Shown piece by piece: positions 8,171-16,056 of a stretch of DNA of 40,091 bases. Each line of letters opens with the position of its first letter. The first letter of the stretch is position 1. This stretch comes from an uncultured Alistipes sp. (lineage in GTDB: Bacteria; Bacteroidota; Bacteroidia; Bacteroidales; Rikenellaceae): contig CALGRZ010000078.1 in NCBI GenBank assembly GCA_937880705.1, positions 1-40,091 of the forward strand, given 5' to 3'. The notes beneath the pieces are model-generated. The model was not told the DNA's origin, did not search any database, and saw nothing but the letters and a program-made list of their open reading frames with translations. Both the position numbers and the translations under genes were made by a program.

Positions 8171-10993
8171 ATGCGTAAACTTATCTTTTCACTCGTTGCA
8201 CTTTTGATTGGTGTTACGAGCCTCTGTGCGCAGGACCCTATGGCACCCCTGCCCGCAGATCCGAATGTTCGCGTAGGCCGTCTTGAGAATGGTATGACCT
8301 ACTACATTCGCCACAATGAGAAGCCTAAGGGCCAGGCCAGCTTCTACATCTACCACGATGTAGGTGCTGTTCAGGAGGCAGACGACCAGCAGGGTCTTGC
8401 TCACTTCCTTGAGCATATGGCTTTCAACGGTACCAAGAACCTTCCCGGCAAGCAGCTTATCGAGAAGCTTGAGACCATCGGTGTTCAGTTCGGTTTGAAC
8501 CTCAACGCCTTCACCTCTTGGGATTGCACCCAGTATATGGTTATGGACCTTCCCGTTAATGAGGAGAATGTAGACCTCGCTCTTCTTATCCTCCACGACT
8601 GGTCGCAGTTCATCGCCTTGCAGCCCGCCGAGATTGACTCGGAGCGTGGTGTTATCAAGGAGGAGCTTCGTACTCGCGATGGCGCACAGCTTCGTGCCCA
8701 GAACGATATGTTCCGCAACCTCTTCAAGGGCTCAATCTACGAGCACCGCAACCTTATCGGTTACCTTGAGGGCTTGGAGTCGTTTGACCACACCTCTTTG
8801 GAGAACTTCTACAAGAAGTGGTATCGTCCCGAGTATCAGGCACTCGTAATCGTTGGTGATATCGATGTTGACCAGATTGAGGCTAAGATTAAGACCTTGA
8901 TGGCCGATATCCCCGCTTCACCCGCAGATGCTGCACAGAAGGAGGTTATCATCGTGCCCGCTACCGAGGAGCCTATCATCTCAGTATTCTCTGATCCTGA
9001 GCTTACTCAGTCAAGCGTGATGATGTTTGCTCGTCGTGATGCTCTTCCCAAGGAGCTCAAGGGTACTATGATTGGTTACTCTACCGACCTTATCTACAGC
9101 TTCGTAGGTCAGATGATGAACGCTCGTTTCGAGGAGATCTCTCAGAAGGCTGACGCCCCCATCCTTGGTGGTGGTATGTCGGAGGGTGGCATCGGCGTAT
9201 GCCCCACTATGGAGTCTACCGCATTCTCTGCAACTGCTCACGAGGGTCGTATCCTCGATGCTTTCCGCACTATCTACACCGAGATGGAGCGTATGCGTCG
9301 CCACGGCTTCACCGTTGGTGAGTTTGAGCGTGCACAGCAGGAGTTGTTGCGCTATGCTGAGCGTCAGTACACCAACCGCAACGATGTAACTAACCGTCAG
9401 TATGCAGAGCGTTACCTCGACAACTACGCTAAGGGTACCACTATGATGGATCCTGAGATGGAGTGGCAGATTGACCAGGCTCTTATCACCAGCCTCACCG
9501 TTGATCAGATCAACCAGGCATACTCACAGCTTGTTCGCCCCAACGAGAACCTCGTTATCCTTGCTCGTTCACCCAAGAAGGAGGGTCTTGTAATCCCCAC
9601 CGAGGAGGAGATTAAGGCTATCATCGCTGAGGTTTCTGCTGCCGAGGTTGAGCCCTACAAGGATAACACCGTTAAGAAGCCTTTGATTGACCCCACAAAG
9701 AAGTTCAAGGGTTCTAAGGTTAAGTCTACATCTTACAACGAGTCGCTCGGCTACACTGAGTGGGTATTGAAGAATGGTATCACCGTTGTTGTTCGCCCCT
9801 CTACTTTGAAGGCTGACGAGGTTATGATCAACGCTACCTCTAAGGGTGGTTGCTCATTGCTCAGCGATGCTGACTACTATCAGGGTTCGTTCCTCTCGAT
9901 GGTTATGGGTCAGTCGGGTATCTCGGAGTTCTCTGCTAACGAGCTTGCTAAGCAGCTCTCAGGCAAGTCAGCTTGGGCACAGACCGGTGTAGGTGCTTAT
10001 GAGCACAGCGTATCGGCAGGTGGTTCACCCAAGGATATCGAGACTATCCTCCAGCTTATGTACCTCAACTTCACTGCTCCTCGCTTCGACCAGACCGACT
10101 TGGACAATATGAAGAAGATGTATGTTCCCTACTTCAAGAATATGGAGTCGGATCCCAACTACATCGTAAGCAAGGAGTTCCAGAAGACTATCTACGGCGA
10201 CCACGCTCGTCGTCAGATCACCTCTGGTGCTCAGATTGAGGCTATCAACATCCCCGCTTTAAAGTCTGTACACTCACAGCTCTACGGCTATGCTGATGAC
10301 TTCCGCTTCGTTATCGCAGGTAATGTAGACCTTGAGACTTTGAAGCCCCTTGTAGAGAAGTATATCGGTTCACTCCCCACCTCTAAGAAGGTAGAGTACG
10401 CTGTTGTTGATGATGGCGTTCGCTTCGCTGAGGGTGTTGTAACCAACGACTTCCGCACCGCTATGCAGCAGCCTAAGGTATCTGTTCGCCTTGTTTACAC
10501 TGGTGACTACGAGAATAACGCTCGCAACCGTATGGCTATGGAGCTCTTGAGCCGCGCTCTTGACTCACGCTACTTGGTATCTATCCGCGAGGAGAAGGGC
10601 GGTACCTATGGCGTAAGCGTTCAGGGTGATGTCGAGAAGTATCCCGTTGAGAAGTACTTTATGGCTATCGTATTCGACACCAACGAGCAGTTGGCTGACG
10701 AGCTTGTAGAGATCTGCGACAAGGAGATCCGCAAGATTGCCGAGGAGGGTCCTTTGGCAGACGATATCGCTAAGTCTAAGGAGTTCTTGCAGAAGAACTA
10801 CGCTAATGTCTTGGAGAACAACAGCGGCTGGATGTCAGCTATCGACCGCTGGTATGAGGAGGGTTACAACTACAAGGATGACTACCTCAAGATTCTTGAG
10901 AGCGTTACCGTAGAGGATGTTAAGGCACTTGCTCAGCGCATCCTTAAGGACAACAACCGCACCTTGGTTATTATGCGCCCTGAGGCAGAGTAA
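8171..10993 (+). CDS. exported M16-family zinc metallopeptidase
   Basis: 940-aa insulinase/PqqL-type peptidase with a signal peptide (MRKLIFSLVALLIGVTSLCA, cleaved before QDP). The inverted zinc motif HFLEH is at residues 78-82 (context GLAHFLEHMAFNGT). The downstream ligand region ERGVIKEELRTRD follows about 75 residues later. The length fits two M16 halves, each made of two related domains. The second half begins near LGYTEWVLKNGITVVV and has no second zinc motif, which is usual for the structural half. The C-terminal substrate-binding loop REEKGGTYGVSV is typical. It most likely degrades peptides in the periplasm. The gene has its own promoter and terminator, and its codon use is strongly biased, hinting at high expression. 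Confidence 0.93.
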   Translation: MRKLIFSLVALLIGVTSLCAQDPMAPLPADPNVRVGRLENGMTYYIRHNEKPKGQASFYIYHDVGAVQEADDQQGLAHFLEHMAFNGTKNLPGKQLIEKLETIGVQFGLNLNAFTSWDCTQYMVMDLPVNEENVDLALLILHDWSQFIALQPAEIDSERGVIKEELRTRDGAQLRAQNDMFRNLFKGSIYEHRNLIGYLEGLESFDHTSLENFYKKWYRPEYQALVIVGDIDVDQIEAKIKTLMADIPASPADAAQKEVIIVPATEEPIISVFSDPELTQSSVMMFARRDALPKELKGTMIGYSTDLIYSFVGQMMNARFEEISQKADAPILGGGMSEGGIGVCPTMESTAFSATAHEGRILDAFRTIYTEMERMRRHGFTVGEFERAQQELLRYAERQYTNRNDVTNRQYAERYLDNYAKGTTMMDPEMEWQIDQALITSLTVDQINQAYSQLVRPNENLVILARSPKKEGLVIPTEEEIKAIIAEVSAAEVEPYKDNTVKKPLIDPTKKFKGSKVKSTSYNESLGYTEWVLKNGITVVVRPSTLKADEVMINATSKGGCSLLSDADYYQGSFLSMVMGQSGISEFSANELAKQLSGKSAWAQTGVGAYEHSVSAGGSPKDIETILQLMYLNFTAPRFDQTDLDNMKKMYVPYFKNMESDPNYIVSKEFQKTIYGDHARRQITSGAQIEAINIPALKSVHSQLYGYADDFRFVIAGNVDLETLKPLVEKYIGSLPTSKKVEYAVVDDGVRFAEGVVTNDFRTAMQQPKVSVRLVYTGDYENNARNRMAMELLSRALDSRYLVSIREEKGGTYGVSVQGDVEKYPVEKYFMAIVFDTNEQLADELVEICDKEIRKIAEEGPLADDIAKSKEFLQKNYANVLENNSGWMSAIDRWYEEGYNYKDDYLKILESVTVEDVKALAQRILKDNNRTLVIMRPEAE

Positions 10994-11006
10994 TCATCGG
11001 TTGAAA

Positions 11007-11046
11007 ATAACGAAAGGGTCACCCGCGGGTGACCCTTTTTCGTTAT
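11007..11046. terminator. bidirectional intrinsic terminator
   Basis: ATAACG-AAAGGGTCACCC pairs with GGGTGACCCTTTTT-CGTTAT around a 2-nt loop, with T or A runs on both strands. It serves the M16 gene and possibly the convergent nitroreductase gene. Confidence 0.85.
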
Positions 11047-11094
11047 AAGGAAGTTCTAAAAGTTTAGTTTAGCCAAGTCTATATTGGAGGATAT

Positions 11095-11628
11095 TTACTC
11101 CACGAATAGCAGACGCTCAGGACCCTCGTAGTCGGGCAGAGGCTTCGGTGTATAGTCGGCATAGCCGATAGATATTACGCACCACACACGATAGCCCTCA
11201 GGTATCTCAGGCAATAGCTCCTTAACATAATCCTCGCTACGCTTGCTTGTCGGGTCATCTTTTAGCGTTAGGTAGTCGCCTACATGCACCCAGCACGATG
11301 CCAAGCCCTCATCCACCAATGCCAACTGAAGCACCGTGGCCATAATCGCGGCATTTGTCTGCCACATAGGACTCGCCTCCTCATCGCCGAGGATGACGAT
11401 ATCCGCCGATGCCTCCTCCAAGAGACTTGAGCCCCAATCTCTTAGGCGACCGAGAGCGTGTACCTTGTCTATATTCGTAACAGCCATAAGACGTGTCGAA
11501 CGTGTATTCTTCGATGAGGGGGCGAGCAGTGCCAGACGCATTGCAGCCTCAAGTTTCTCTCGCTCAACGGGTTTGCCGGTGTAACGGCGTGTCGAGCGTC
11601 GTTTTACGACAACATCTTTGAACTCCAT
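11095..11628 (-). CDS. nitroreductase-family FMN oxidoreductase
   Basis: 177-aa small nitroreductase-fold protein. The FMN phosphate-binding N-terminus reads KRRSTRRYTGKPVE. The second FMN segment LLAPSSKNTRS is followed by a central helix (NAAIMATVLQLALVDEGLASCWVH) and the strand VWCVISIGYAD. It reduces nitro or quinone-type compounds using NAD(P)H, and its natural substrate is unknown. The gene is transcribed divergently from the HAD gene, with back-to-back promoter elements between them. Confidence 0.9.
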   Translation of the reverse strand: MEFKDVVVKRRSTRRYTGKPVEREKLEAAMRLALLAPSSKNTRSTRLMAVTNIDKVHALGRLRDWGSSLLEEASADIVILGDEEASPMWQTNAAIMATVLQLALVDEGLASCWVHVGDYLTLKDDPTSKRSEDYVKELLPEIPEGYRVWCVISIGYADYTPKPLPDYEGPERLLFVE

Positions 11629-11666
11629 ACAATATCTGTTTTTTAGTTTTTAGCATTTGATAATTA

Positions 11667-11674
11667 CAAAAATA
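11667..11674 (-). promoter_or_regulatory. -7 element for the nitroreductase gene
   Basis: TATTTTTG on the minus strand lies about 38 nt before the start codon. Confidence 0.5.
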
Positions 11675-11687
11675 GTGAAAATTTTTG

Positions 11688-11695
11688 TATATTTG
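11688..11695 (+). promoter_or_regulatory. -7 element for the HAD/rdgB transcript
   Basis: TATATTTG on the plus strand lies about 32 nt before the HAD start codon. Confidence 0.55.
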
Positions 11696-11727
11696 AGCCA
11701 CTTACGCGAAATAACATATAAAAAAAT

Positions 11728-12570
11728 ATGAGCGAACAGATTACCGTAGCCCTTATCTATGACTTTGACGGCACTCTTGCACCGGGCAATATGCAGGAGT
11801 ACGATTTTATCCCTGCGGTGGGTAAGAGCAACCGCGAATTTTGGCACGAGGCCAACAAACTTGCCGAGGATCAGGATGCCGACCAGGTGCTCACCTATAT
11901 GGCCCGCATGATCCAGGAGGCGCAGTCCAAGGGTCTGTCGTTGAGGCGCGAGGCCTTTCGTGAGTCGGGACGTAATGTGCAGTTCTATGCCGGTGTCAAG
12001 GAGTGGTTCGGACGTATCAATGCCTATGGTGCCGAGCGTGGCGTGAGGGTGCTGCACTATGTCAACTCATCGGGCCTCAAGGAGATTATCGAGGGCACGG
12101 CCATAGCCCACGAGTTTAAGAATATCTACGCCTGCTCGTTTCTGTACAACGTCGACGGCATCGCCTATTGGCCTGCGGTGGCGGTAAACTACACCAACAA
12201 GACCCAGTTTATATTCAAGATAAATAAGGGTGTCGAGTCGGTCTTCGACACGCGCGACGTCAACCGCTTTATGGAGGAGCATAAGCGACCCGTACCCTTC
12301 AGCCGTATGATCTACTTTGGTGATGGTACTACGGATATCCCCTGCATGAAGCTCGTCAAGAACTTCGGTGGTCACTCCATCGCTGTCTACAACCCCGAGG
12401 AGGAGGGTCAGCGTACCGTTCTCAACGACCTCATCCGCGACAACCGTGTCAACCATGTATGTCCGGCGGACTACTCCGACAGCTCGGAGATAGATACGGT
12501 GGTTAAGACCATCATCGACAAGATTGTCATGGATCACCGCCTCTCGGAGTTGGAGGTGGCTCGCTACTAA
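11728..12570 (+). CDS. HAD-superfamily phosphatase
   Basis: 280-aa cytosolic hydrolase. Motif I is YDFDGTLAP with nucleophile Asp12 and acid/base Asp14. Motif II may lie in VLHYVNSSG, and motifs III/IV may be in KRPVPFSRMIYFGDGTTDIPCM, where GDGTTD supplies the metal-binding acids. The cap is inserted between motifs I and II, as in phosphoserine-phosphatase-like C1 members. The phosphorylated substrate cannot be read from sequence. rdgB begins 18 nt downstream, so the two are probably cotranscribed, though no functional link is obvious. Confidence 0.87.
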   Translation: MSEQITVALIYDFDGTLAPGNMQEYDFIPAVGKSNREFWHEANKLAEDQDADQVLTYMARMIQEAQSKGLSLRREAFRESGRNVQFYAGVKEWFGRINAYGAERGVRVLHYVNSSGLKEIIEGTAIAHEFKNIYACSFLYNVDGIAYWPAVAVNYTNKTQFIFKINKGVESVFDTRDVNRFMEEHKRPVPFSRMIYFGDGTTDIPCMKLVKNFGGHSIAVYNPEEEGQRTVLNDLIRDNRVNHVCPADYSDSSEIDTVVKTIIDKIVMDHRLSELEVARY

Positions 12571-12588
12571 CAGATAACAGTTCCAAGG

Positions 12589-13161
12589 ATGAAGATAGTA
12601 TTTGCAACGAATAACGCCCACAAACTCTCGGAGGTGAGGGCTGTGCTGGGCGGTGGCTATGAGCTTGTCACCCTGCGCGAGGTGGGCATCACGGAGGATA
12701 TACCCGAGACGGGCTCTACGCTCGATGAGAATGCCTCGCTCAAAGCGCGCTATGTCTACGAGCGCACGGGCCTCGACTGCTTTGCTGACGATACGGGCCT
12801 CGAGGTCGATGCTCTGGGTGGCGCACCCGGTGTACACTCGGCGCGCTACGCAACCGATGGACACGACTTCGCGGCCAACAATCGCAAGCTGCTCAAGGAG
12901 CTGGATGGGAAGAGCGATCGTCGTGCCCGCTTCCGCACCGTCATCTCGCTTATTCGCGGTGGCGAGGAGGTGCAGGTCGAGGGCATTGTGCAGGGACATA
13001 TTGCCACCTCCGAGGCCGGATGTGGTGGCTTTGGCTACGACCCGCTGTTTATCCCCGAGGGCTACGATGTAACCTTTGCCGAGATGACGGCCGAAGAGAA
13101 GAACGCCATCTCGCACCGTGGGCGCGCTGTGGCAGCCCTTGTCGAGGTGTTGAAGGGGTAG
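12589..13161 (+). CDS. rdgB: XTP/dITP diphosphatase (non-canonical purine NTP pyrophosphatase)
   Basis: 190-aa HAM1/RdgB enzyme that hydrolyses ITP, dITP and XTP to monophosphates and so keeps deaminated purines out of nucleic acids. Hallmarks are the start KIVFATNNAHKLSEVRAVL, the nucleotide-binding DCFADDTGLEVDALGGAPGVHSARYA and the C-terminal GFGYDPLFIPEGY followed by FAEMTAEEKNAISHRGRA. The length is normal. A hairpin terminator lies between it and the convergent aldolase gene. Confidence 0.96.
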   Translation: MKIVFATNNAHKLSEVRAVLGGGYELVTLREVGITEDIPETGSTLDENASLKARYVYERTGLDCFADDTGLEVDALGGAPGVHSARYATDGHDFAANNRKLLKELDGKSDRRARFRTVISLIRGGEEVQVEGIVQGHIATSEAGCGGFGYDPLFIPEGYDVTFAEMTAEEKNAISHRGRAVAALVEVLKG

Positions 13162-13191
13162 TGGCCGCCCACTCGTAGTACGCTACACAAA

Positions 13192-13257
13192 AACATATCA
13201 GGGAGGTTGGACATGTGCGGATGCGCTCCGCGGCTCCAACCTCCCTGATTATATGTT
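13192..13257. terminator. hairpin between convergent rdgB and aldolase genes
   Basis: AACATAT...CAGGGAGGTTGG pairs with CCAACCTCCCTG...ATATGTT, with an inner GCGGA/TCCGC stem. It is a long near-perfect inverted repeat without a T run, so factor-independent termination is plausible but not certain. Confidence 0.5.
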
Positions 13258-13270
13258 GTTGCGCTGGGCC

Positions 13271-14302
13271 CTACTCGGCCAACAGGCGACACAGCCTCTC
13301 CACATCCTCATCGGTTGTCGACCAGCTGGTGACAAACCTTACGGTCGAGGAGCTCTCGCCTCTCGGCCCCCAGTACTCGAACGATACCGACTCGCGCAGA
13401 CGGTCAATTACCGCGTTGGGCAGACGGAAGAACTGCTGGTTGGTGGGCGAGTCCACGACGACCTCATAACCGGCTCTCTTGAACGCCTCTTGGAGGCGCA
13501 TGGCCAGTGCCACGGCGTGGTGGCCGATACGCTCATAGAGCCCATCACGGAATAGAGCACCAAACTGCAAGCCGAGCAGTCGACCCTTGGCCAGGAGTGC
13601 TCCGTGTTGTTTGACAAGCGGAAAGAGGTGCTTCAGTAGAGCGTCGTTGGTTACCACAACGGCCTCACCAAAGAGCGTACCCACCTTCGTGCCTCCGATG
13701 TAGAAGACGTCGGCCAGGCGTGCTATATCCCTCAACCCCACATCTGTGCCCCGGGCTGCAAGGCCGTATCCGAGGCGTGCACCGTCGATATATAGAGGTA
13801 TGGAGTGCTTATGGCATACCGCGCTCAACGCCTCCAGCTCTTTGAGCGAGTAGATGGTACCGAACTCCGTAGGATGCGATATGTAGACCATGCCGGGTGC
13901 TACCATGTGCTGGTAGGTGTCGTCGCGGTAGAACTCCGTGATGTAGCGATCCACCTCCTCGGCATCGAGTTTGCCGGCGTGGTGGGGTAGTGTGAGCACC
14001 TTATGTCCCGAAGCCTCGATCGCTCCCGACTCATGCACGGCAATATGGCCGGTGTCTGCGGCGATGACACCCTCGTGACGGTCGAGGATACCATCTATGA
14101 TGGTGGCATTGGTCTGTGTGCCACCCACCAGAAACATAACCTGTGCCTCGGGGCATCCTATGGCTCGACGTATAAGCTCGCGAGCCTCGGCCGTATAGCC
14201 ATCGGCACCATAACCCGATGTCAACTCGAGGTTGGTGCGCACCAGGGCCTCCAGCACCTCGGGGTGGGCCCCCGCCATGTAGTCGCAATCGAAACGTATC
14301 AT
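13271..14302 (-). CDS. threonine aldolase-like PLP enzyme (beta-eliminating lyase family)
   Basis: 343-aa fold-type I PLP enzyme of the low-specificity threonine aldolase group, which cleaves L-threonine/allo-threonine to glycine and acetaldehyde. Evidence includes the N-terminal FDCDYMAGAHPEVLEAL, the loop MFLVGGTQTNATII, the PLP-stacking/ring-binding IDGARLGYGL (Asp173) and the Schiff-base lysine in FYIGGTKVGTLFGE (Lys206). The length suits the family. It starts 11 nt after the stop of the upstream lipoprotein gene on the same strand, so it is probably the second gene of that transcript. Related beta-eliminating lyases are hard to separate by eye. Confidence 0.85.
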   Translation of the reverse strand: MIRFDCDYMAGAHPEVLEALVRTNLELTSGYGADGYTAEARELIRRAIGCPEAQVMFLVGGTQTNATIIDGILDRHEGVIAADTGHIAVHESGAIEASGHKVLTLPHHAGKLDAEEVDRYITEFYRDDTYQHMVAPGMVYISHPTEFGTIYSLKELEALSAVCHKHSIPLYIDGARLGYGLAARGTDVGLRDIARLADVFYIGGTKVGTLFGEAVVVTNDALLKHLFPLVKQHGALLAKGRLLGLQFGALFRDGLYERIGHHAVALAMRLQEAFKRAGYEVVVDSPTNQQFFRLPNAVIDRLRESVSFEYWGPRGESSSTVRFVTSWSTTDEDVERLCRLLAE

Positions 14303-14313
14303 ATCGTGTAGCT

Positions 14314-15903
14314 CTATTTAATCAGCTCGAAGAACTCTTCGGCGGGGCTGCGATCCTCGCGCTTGAGGGTAAACTTCTCGCCGAAGTATATCTCACTCAA
14401 ATTGCCCTCCTCATCCTCGGCTATACCGGCAAAGAAGAACTCCGAGTCATACCACAGACCCATAATCTCGGGTGAGGGTGTGTAGCCGTAGAGCAGCAGA
14501 TCCTCGAGGAAGGCCTCCGTAGAGTACTCCTCAAGCATAAAGCCATCGTACCACCAGTAGTAGATCTTGTCGCAGGGGACGTTGGTCAGAGCCTCGACAA
14601 GTACCACACACTCGCACTCCTCGGTCATCGGTGCGTAGCTGCTGTCGATGGCGGCAATCTCCTCGATATCAAAGAATTTGTGTACGACAATATCCTCGAT
14701 GTAGACATCACCCTCGGTGGCTGCTGTTGCGCGGAACGTGTGTGTGAAGAGGTGTGAACTGGGCAGACCCTCGTCGCAACCGAAGGCTATCACGGTGTAC
14801 TCCTGCTCGGGCATCAGAGGCATGAGCTGCTCGCTGAACTCACCTCGGAATATTGCGGGCTGGTAGAACTCGATGATGGTCTGCATGGCCTCCATCTCAT
14901 CTTCGGGCAGACTCTTAAACTCGCTGCCACGGATCATAATAGCGGCATAGGGCTCGTTGCTCGAGGGCTTGAGGGTCATCTGGGCGGTGTAGGGGGTGAT
15001 ATCATCTACCACAATCTCGATGGTCATATCCGAGAGCAGGTTATCGCCTGTGGTGAAGTGTGCCAGCGTAGGCTCCGAGCAGAGCATGGGCAGCTGCTCA
15101 TCGCTCAGGGCGAATACCGCAATCATATAGCTCATGTTGGGCTCCAGGCGTGAGCTGTGCTGGGTGGTGCCCTGCATGCAGAAGCTCTCGGGGGCGATGC
15201 CCTCCTCGTTGATCCACTGATTGAAGGTGTTGTATGTCTGGTAGCGAAGCATGTTTATCTGCTCCTGACTCATCGTCTGGTTGGGTAGAACGTAGCTGGG
15301 GTCGTGGCCGGGCACTACTTTGGCATAGTAGAGACCATCGTATTGGCCGGGGTCGATGCTGAAGTTGGCTGTGTTGCCACTTGTTGTAACCTCCACCGCG
15401 AAGTCCACGTCGACCATGGCGGGCGAGGAGGTCCTAATTGAGGTGTAGCAGATGTCGGTCGTAATGTCGTAGTAGTCGCCCTCGAACTCAACGCCATAGC
15501 AGTAGAGTATATACTCCGTGGCGGGTTTGAGGTTGTAGGCCTGGTAGTCGCGCTTGTCGCCACTTACGAGCCAGCCCACCGACGAGAGAAAATCATAGAG
15601 CTGCATCTCATACTGTTCGGCCATCTGACGGAAGTACATGTGGTCGTCATCCAGAAGCTCCTGGGCGGTGTCTATGCCTCTATCGTCGAAATACTTTCGC
15701 TCGGTGATGAAGGCTATGTACTCCATCTCTTTGACCTCGGGCAGTATATCTACTGTTATGGTTGTGTAGGTTGTCTCTATGCCATCGAAGGTAAATGCCT
15801 TGGGCTTCGATGGGGTGGGTGACTGTGGCTCCTTTGCACACGATGCAAACAGAGTGACAAGGAGCATGGCTGCGATGCTTCGCATGATGTGAATAGTTCT
15901 CAT
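14314..15903 (-). CDS. modular surface lipoprotein of unknown function
   Basis: 529-aa lipoprotein. The signal MRSIAAMLLVTLFASC ends in a lipobox, with an in-frame ATG six codons upstream also possible. The mature part looks like about four repeated modules of roughly 110-130 residues. Each ends in a strand pair around a phrase such as LKPATEYILYCYGVE, LEPNMSYMIAVFALSD or LMPEQEYTVIAFGCDE. This spacing resembles fibronectin-III-like or other beta-sandwich repeats of Bacteroidetes lipoproteins. The frame is open much further upstream (to 16611), but that part is antisense to the rel gene and lies beyond the promoter box. The function is unknown; surface binding is a guess. Confidence 0.78.
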   Translation of the reverse strand: MRTIHIMRSIAAMLLVTLFASCAKEPQSPTPSKPKAFTFDGIETTYTTITVDILPEVKEMEYIAFITERKYFDDRGIDTAQELLDDDHMYFRQMAEQYEMQLYDFLSSVGWLVSGDKRDYQAYNLKPATEYILYCYGVEFEGDYYDITTDICYTSIRTSSPAMVDVDFAVEVTTSGNTANFSIDPGQYDGLYYAKVVPGHDPSYVLPNQTMSQEQINMLRYQTYNTFNQWINEEGIAPESFCMQGTTQHSSRLEPNMSYMIAVFALSDEQLPMLCSEPTLAHFTTGDNLLSDMTIEIVVDDITPYTAQMTLKPSSNEPYAAIMIRGSEFKSLPEDEMEAMQTIIEFYQPAIFRGEFSEQLMPLMPEQEYTVIAFGCDEGLPSSHLFTHTFRATAATEGDVYIEDIVVHKFFDIEEIAAIDSSYAPMTEECECVVLVEALTNVPCDKIYYWWYDGFMLEEYSTEAFLEDLLLYGYTPSPEIMGLWYDSEFFFAGIAEDEEGNLSEIYFGEKFTLKREDRSPAEEFFELIK

Positions 15904-15928
15904 TGATGTATCATTTCTTATAACGACA

Positions 15929-15936
15929 CAAAAATA
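15929..15936 (-). promoter_or_regulatory. -7 element for lipoprotein/aldolase transcript
   Basis: TATTTTTG on the minus strand lies about 26 nt before the start codon. It fixes the gene start and excludes the longer antisense frame. Confidence 0.55.
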
Positions 15937-16011
15937 CGAAAAAATCGCTGTTTGAGCCATGTCGAGGCTATTTTTTTTGATGTTAGGCGAACAGCGACAC
16001 ACTTTTTTTGG

Positions 16012-16019
16012 TAACTTTG
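16012..16019 (+). promoter_or_regulatory. -7 element for the rel gene
   Basis: TAACTTTG lies about 37 nt before the ATG at 16057. Confidence 0.6.
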
Positions 16020-16056
16020 CGTGAAATTGTTTCCCAAACAAAACTAAGTGAGAACG

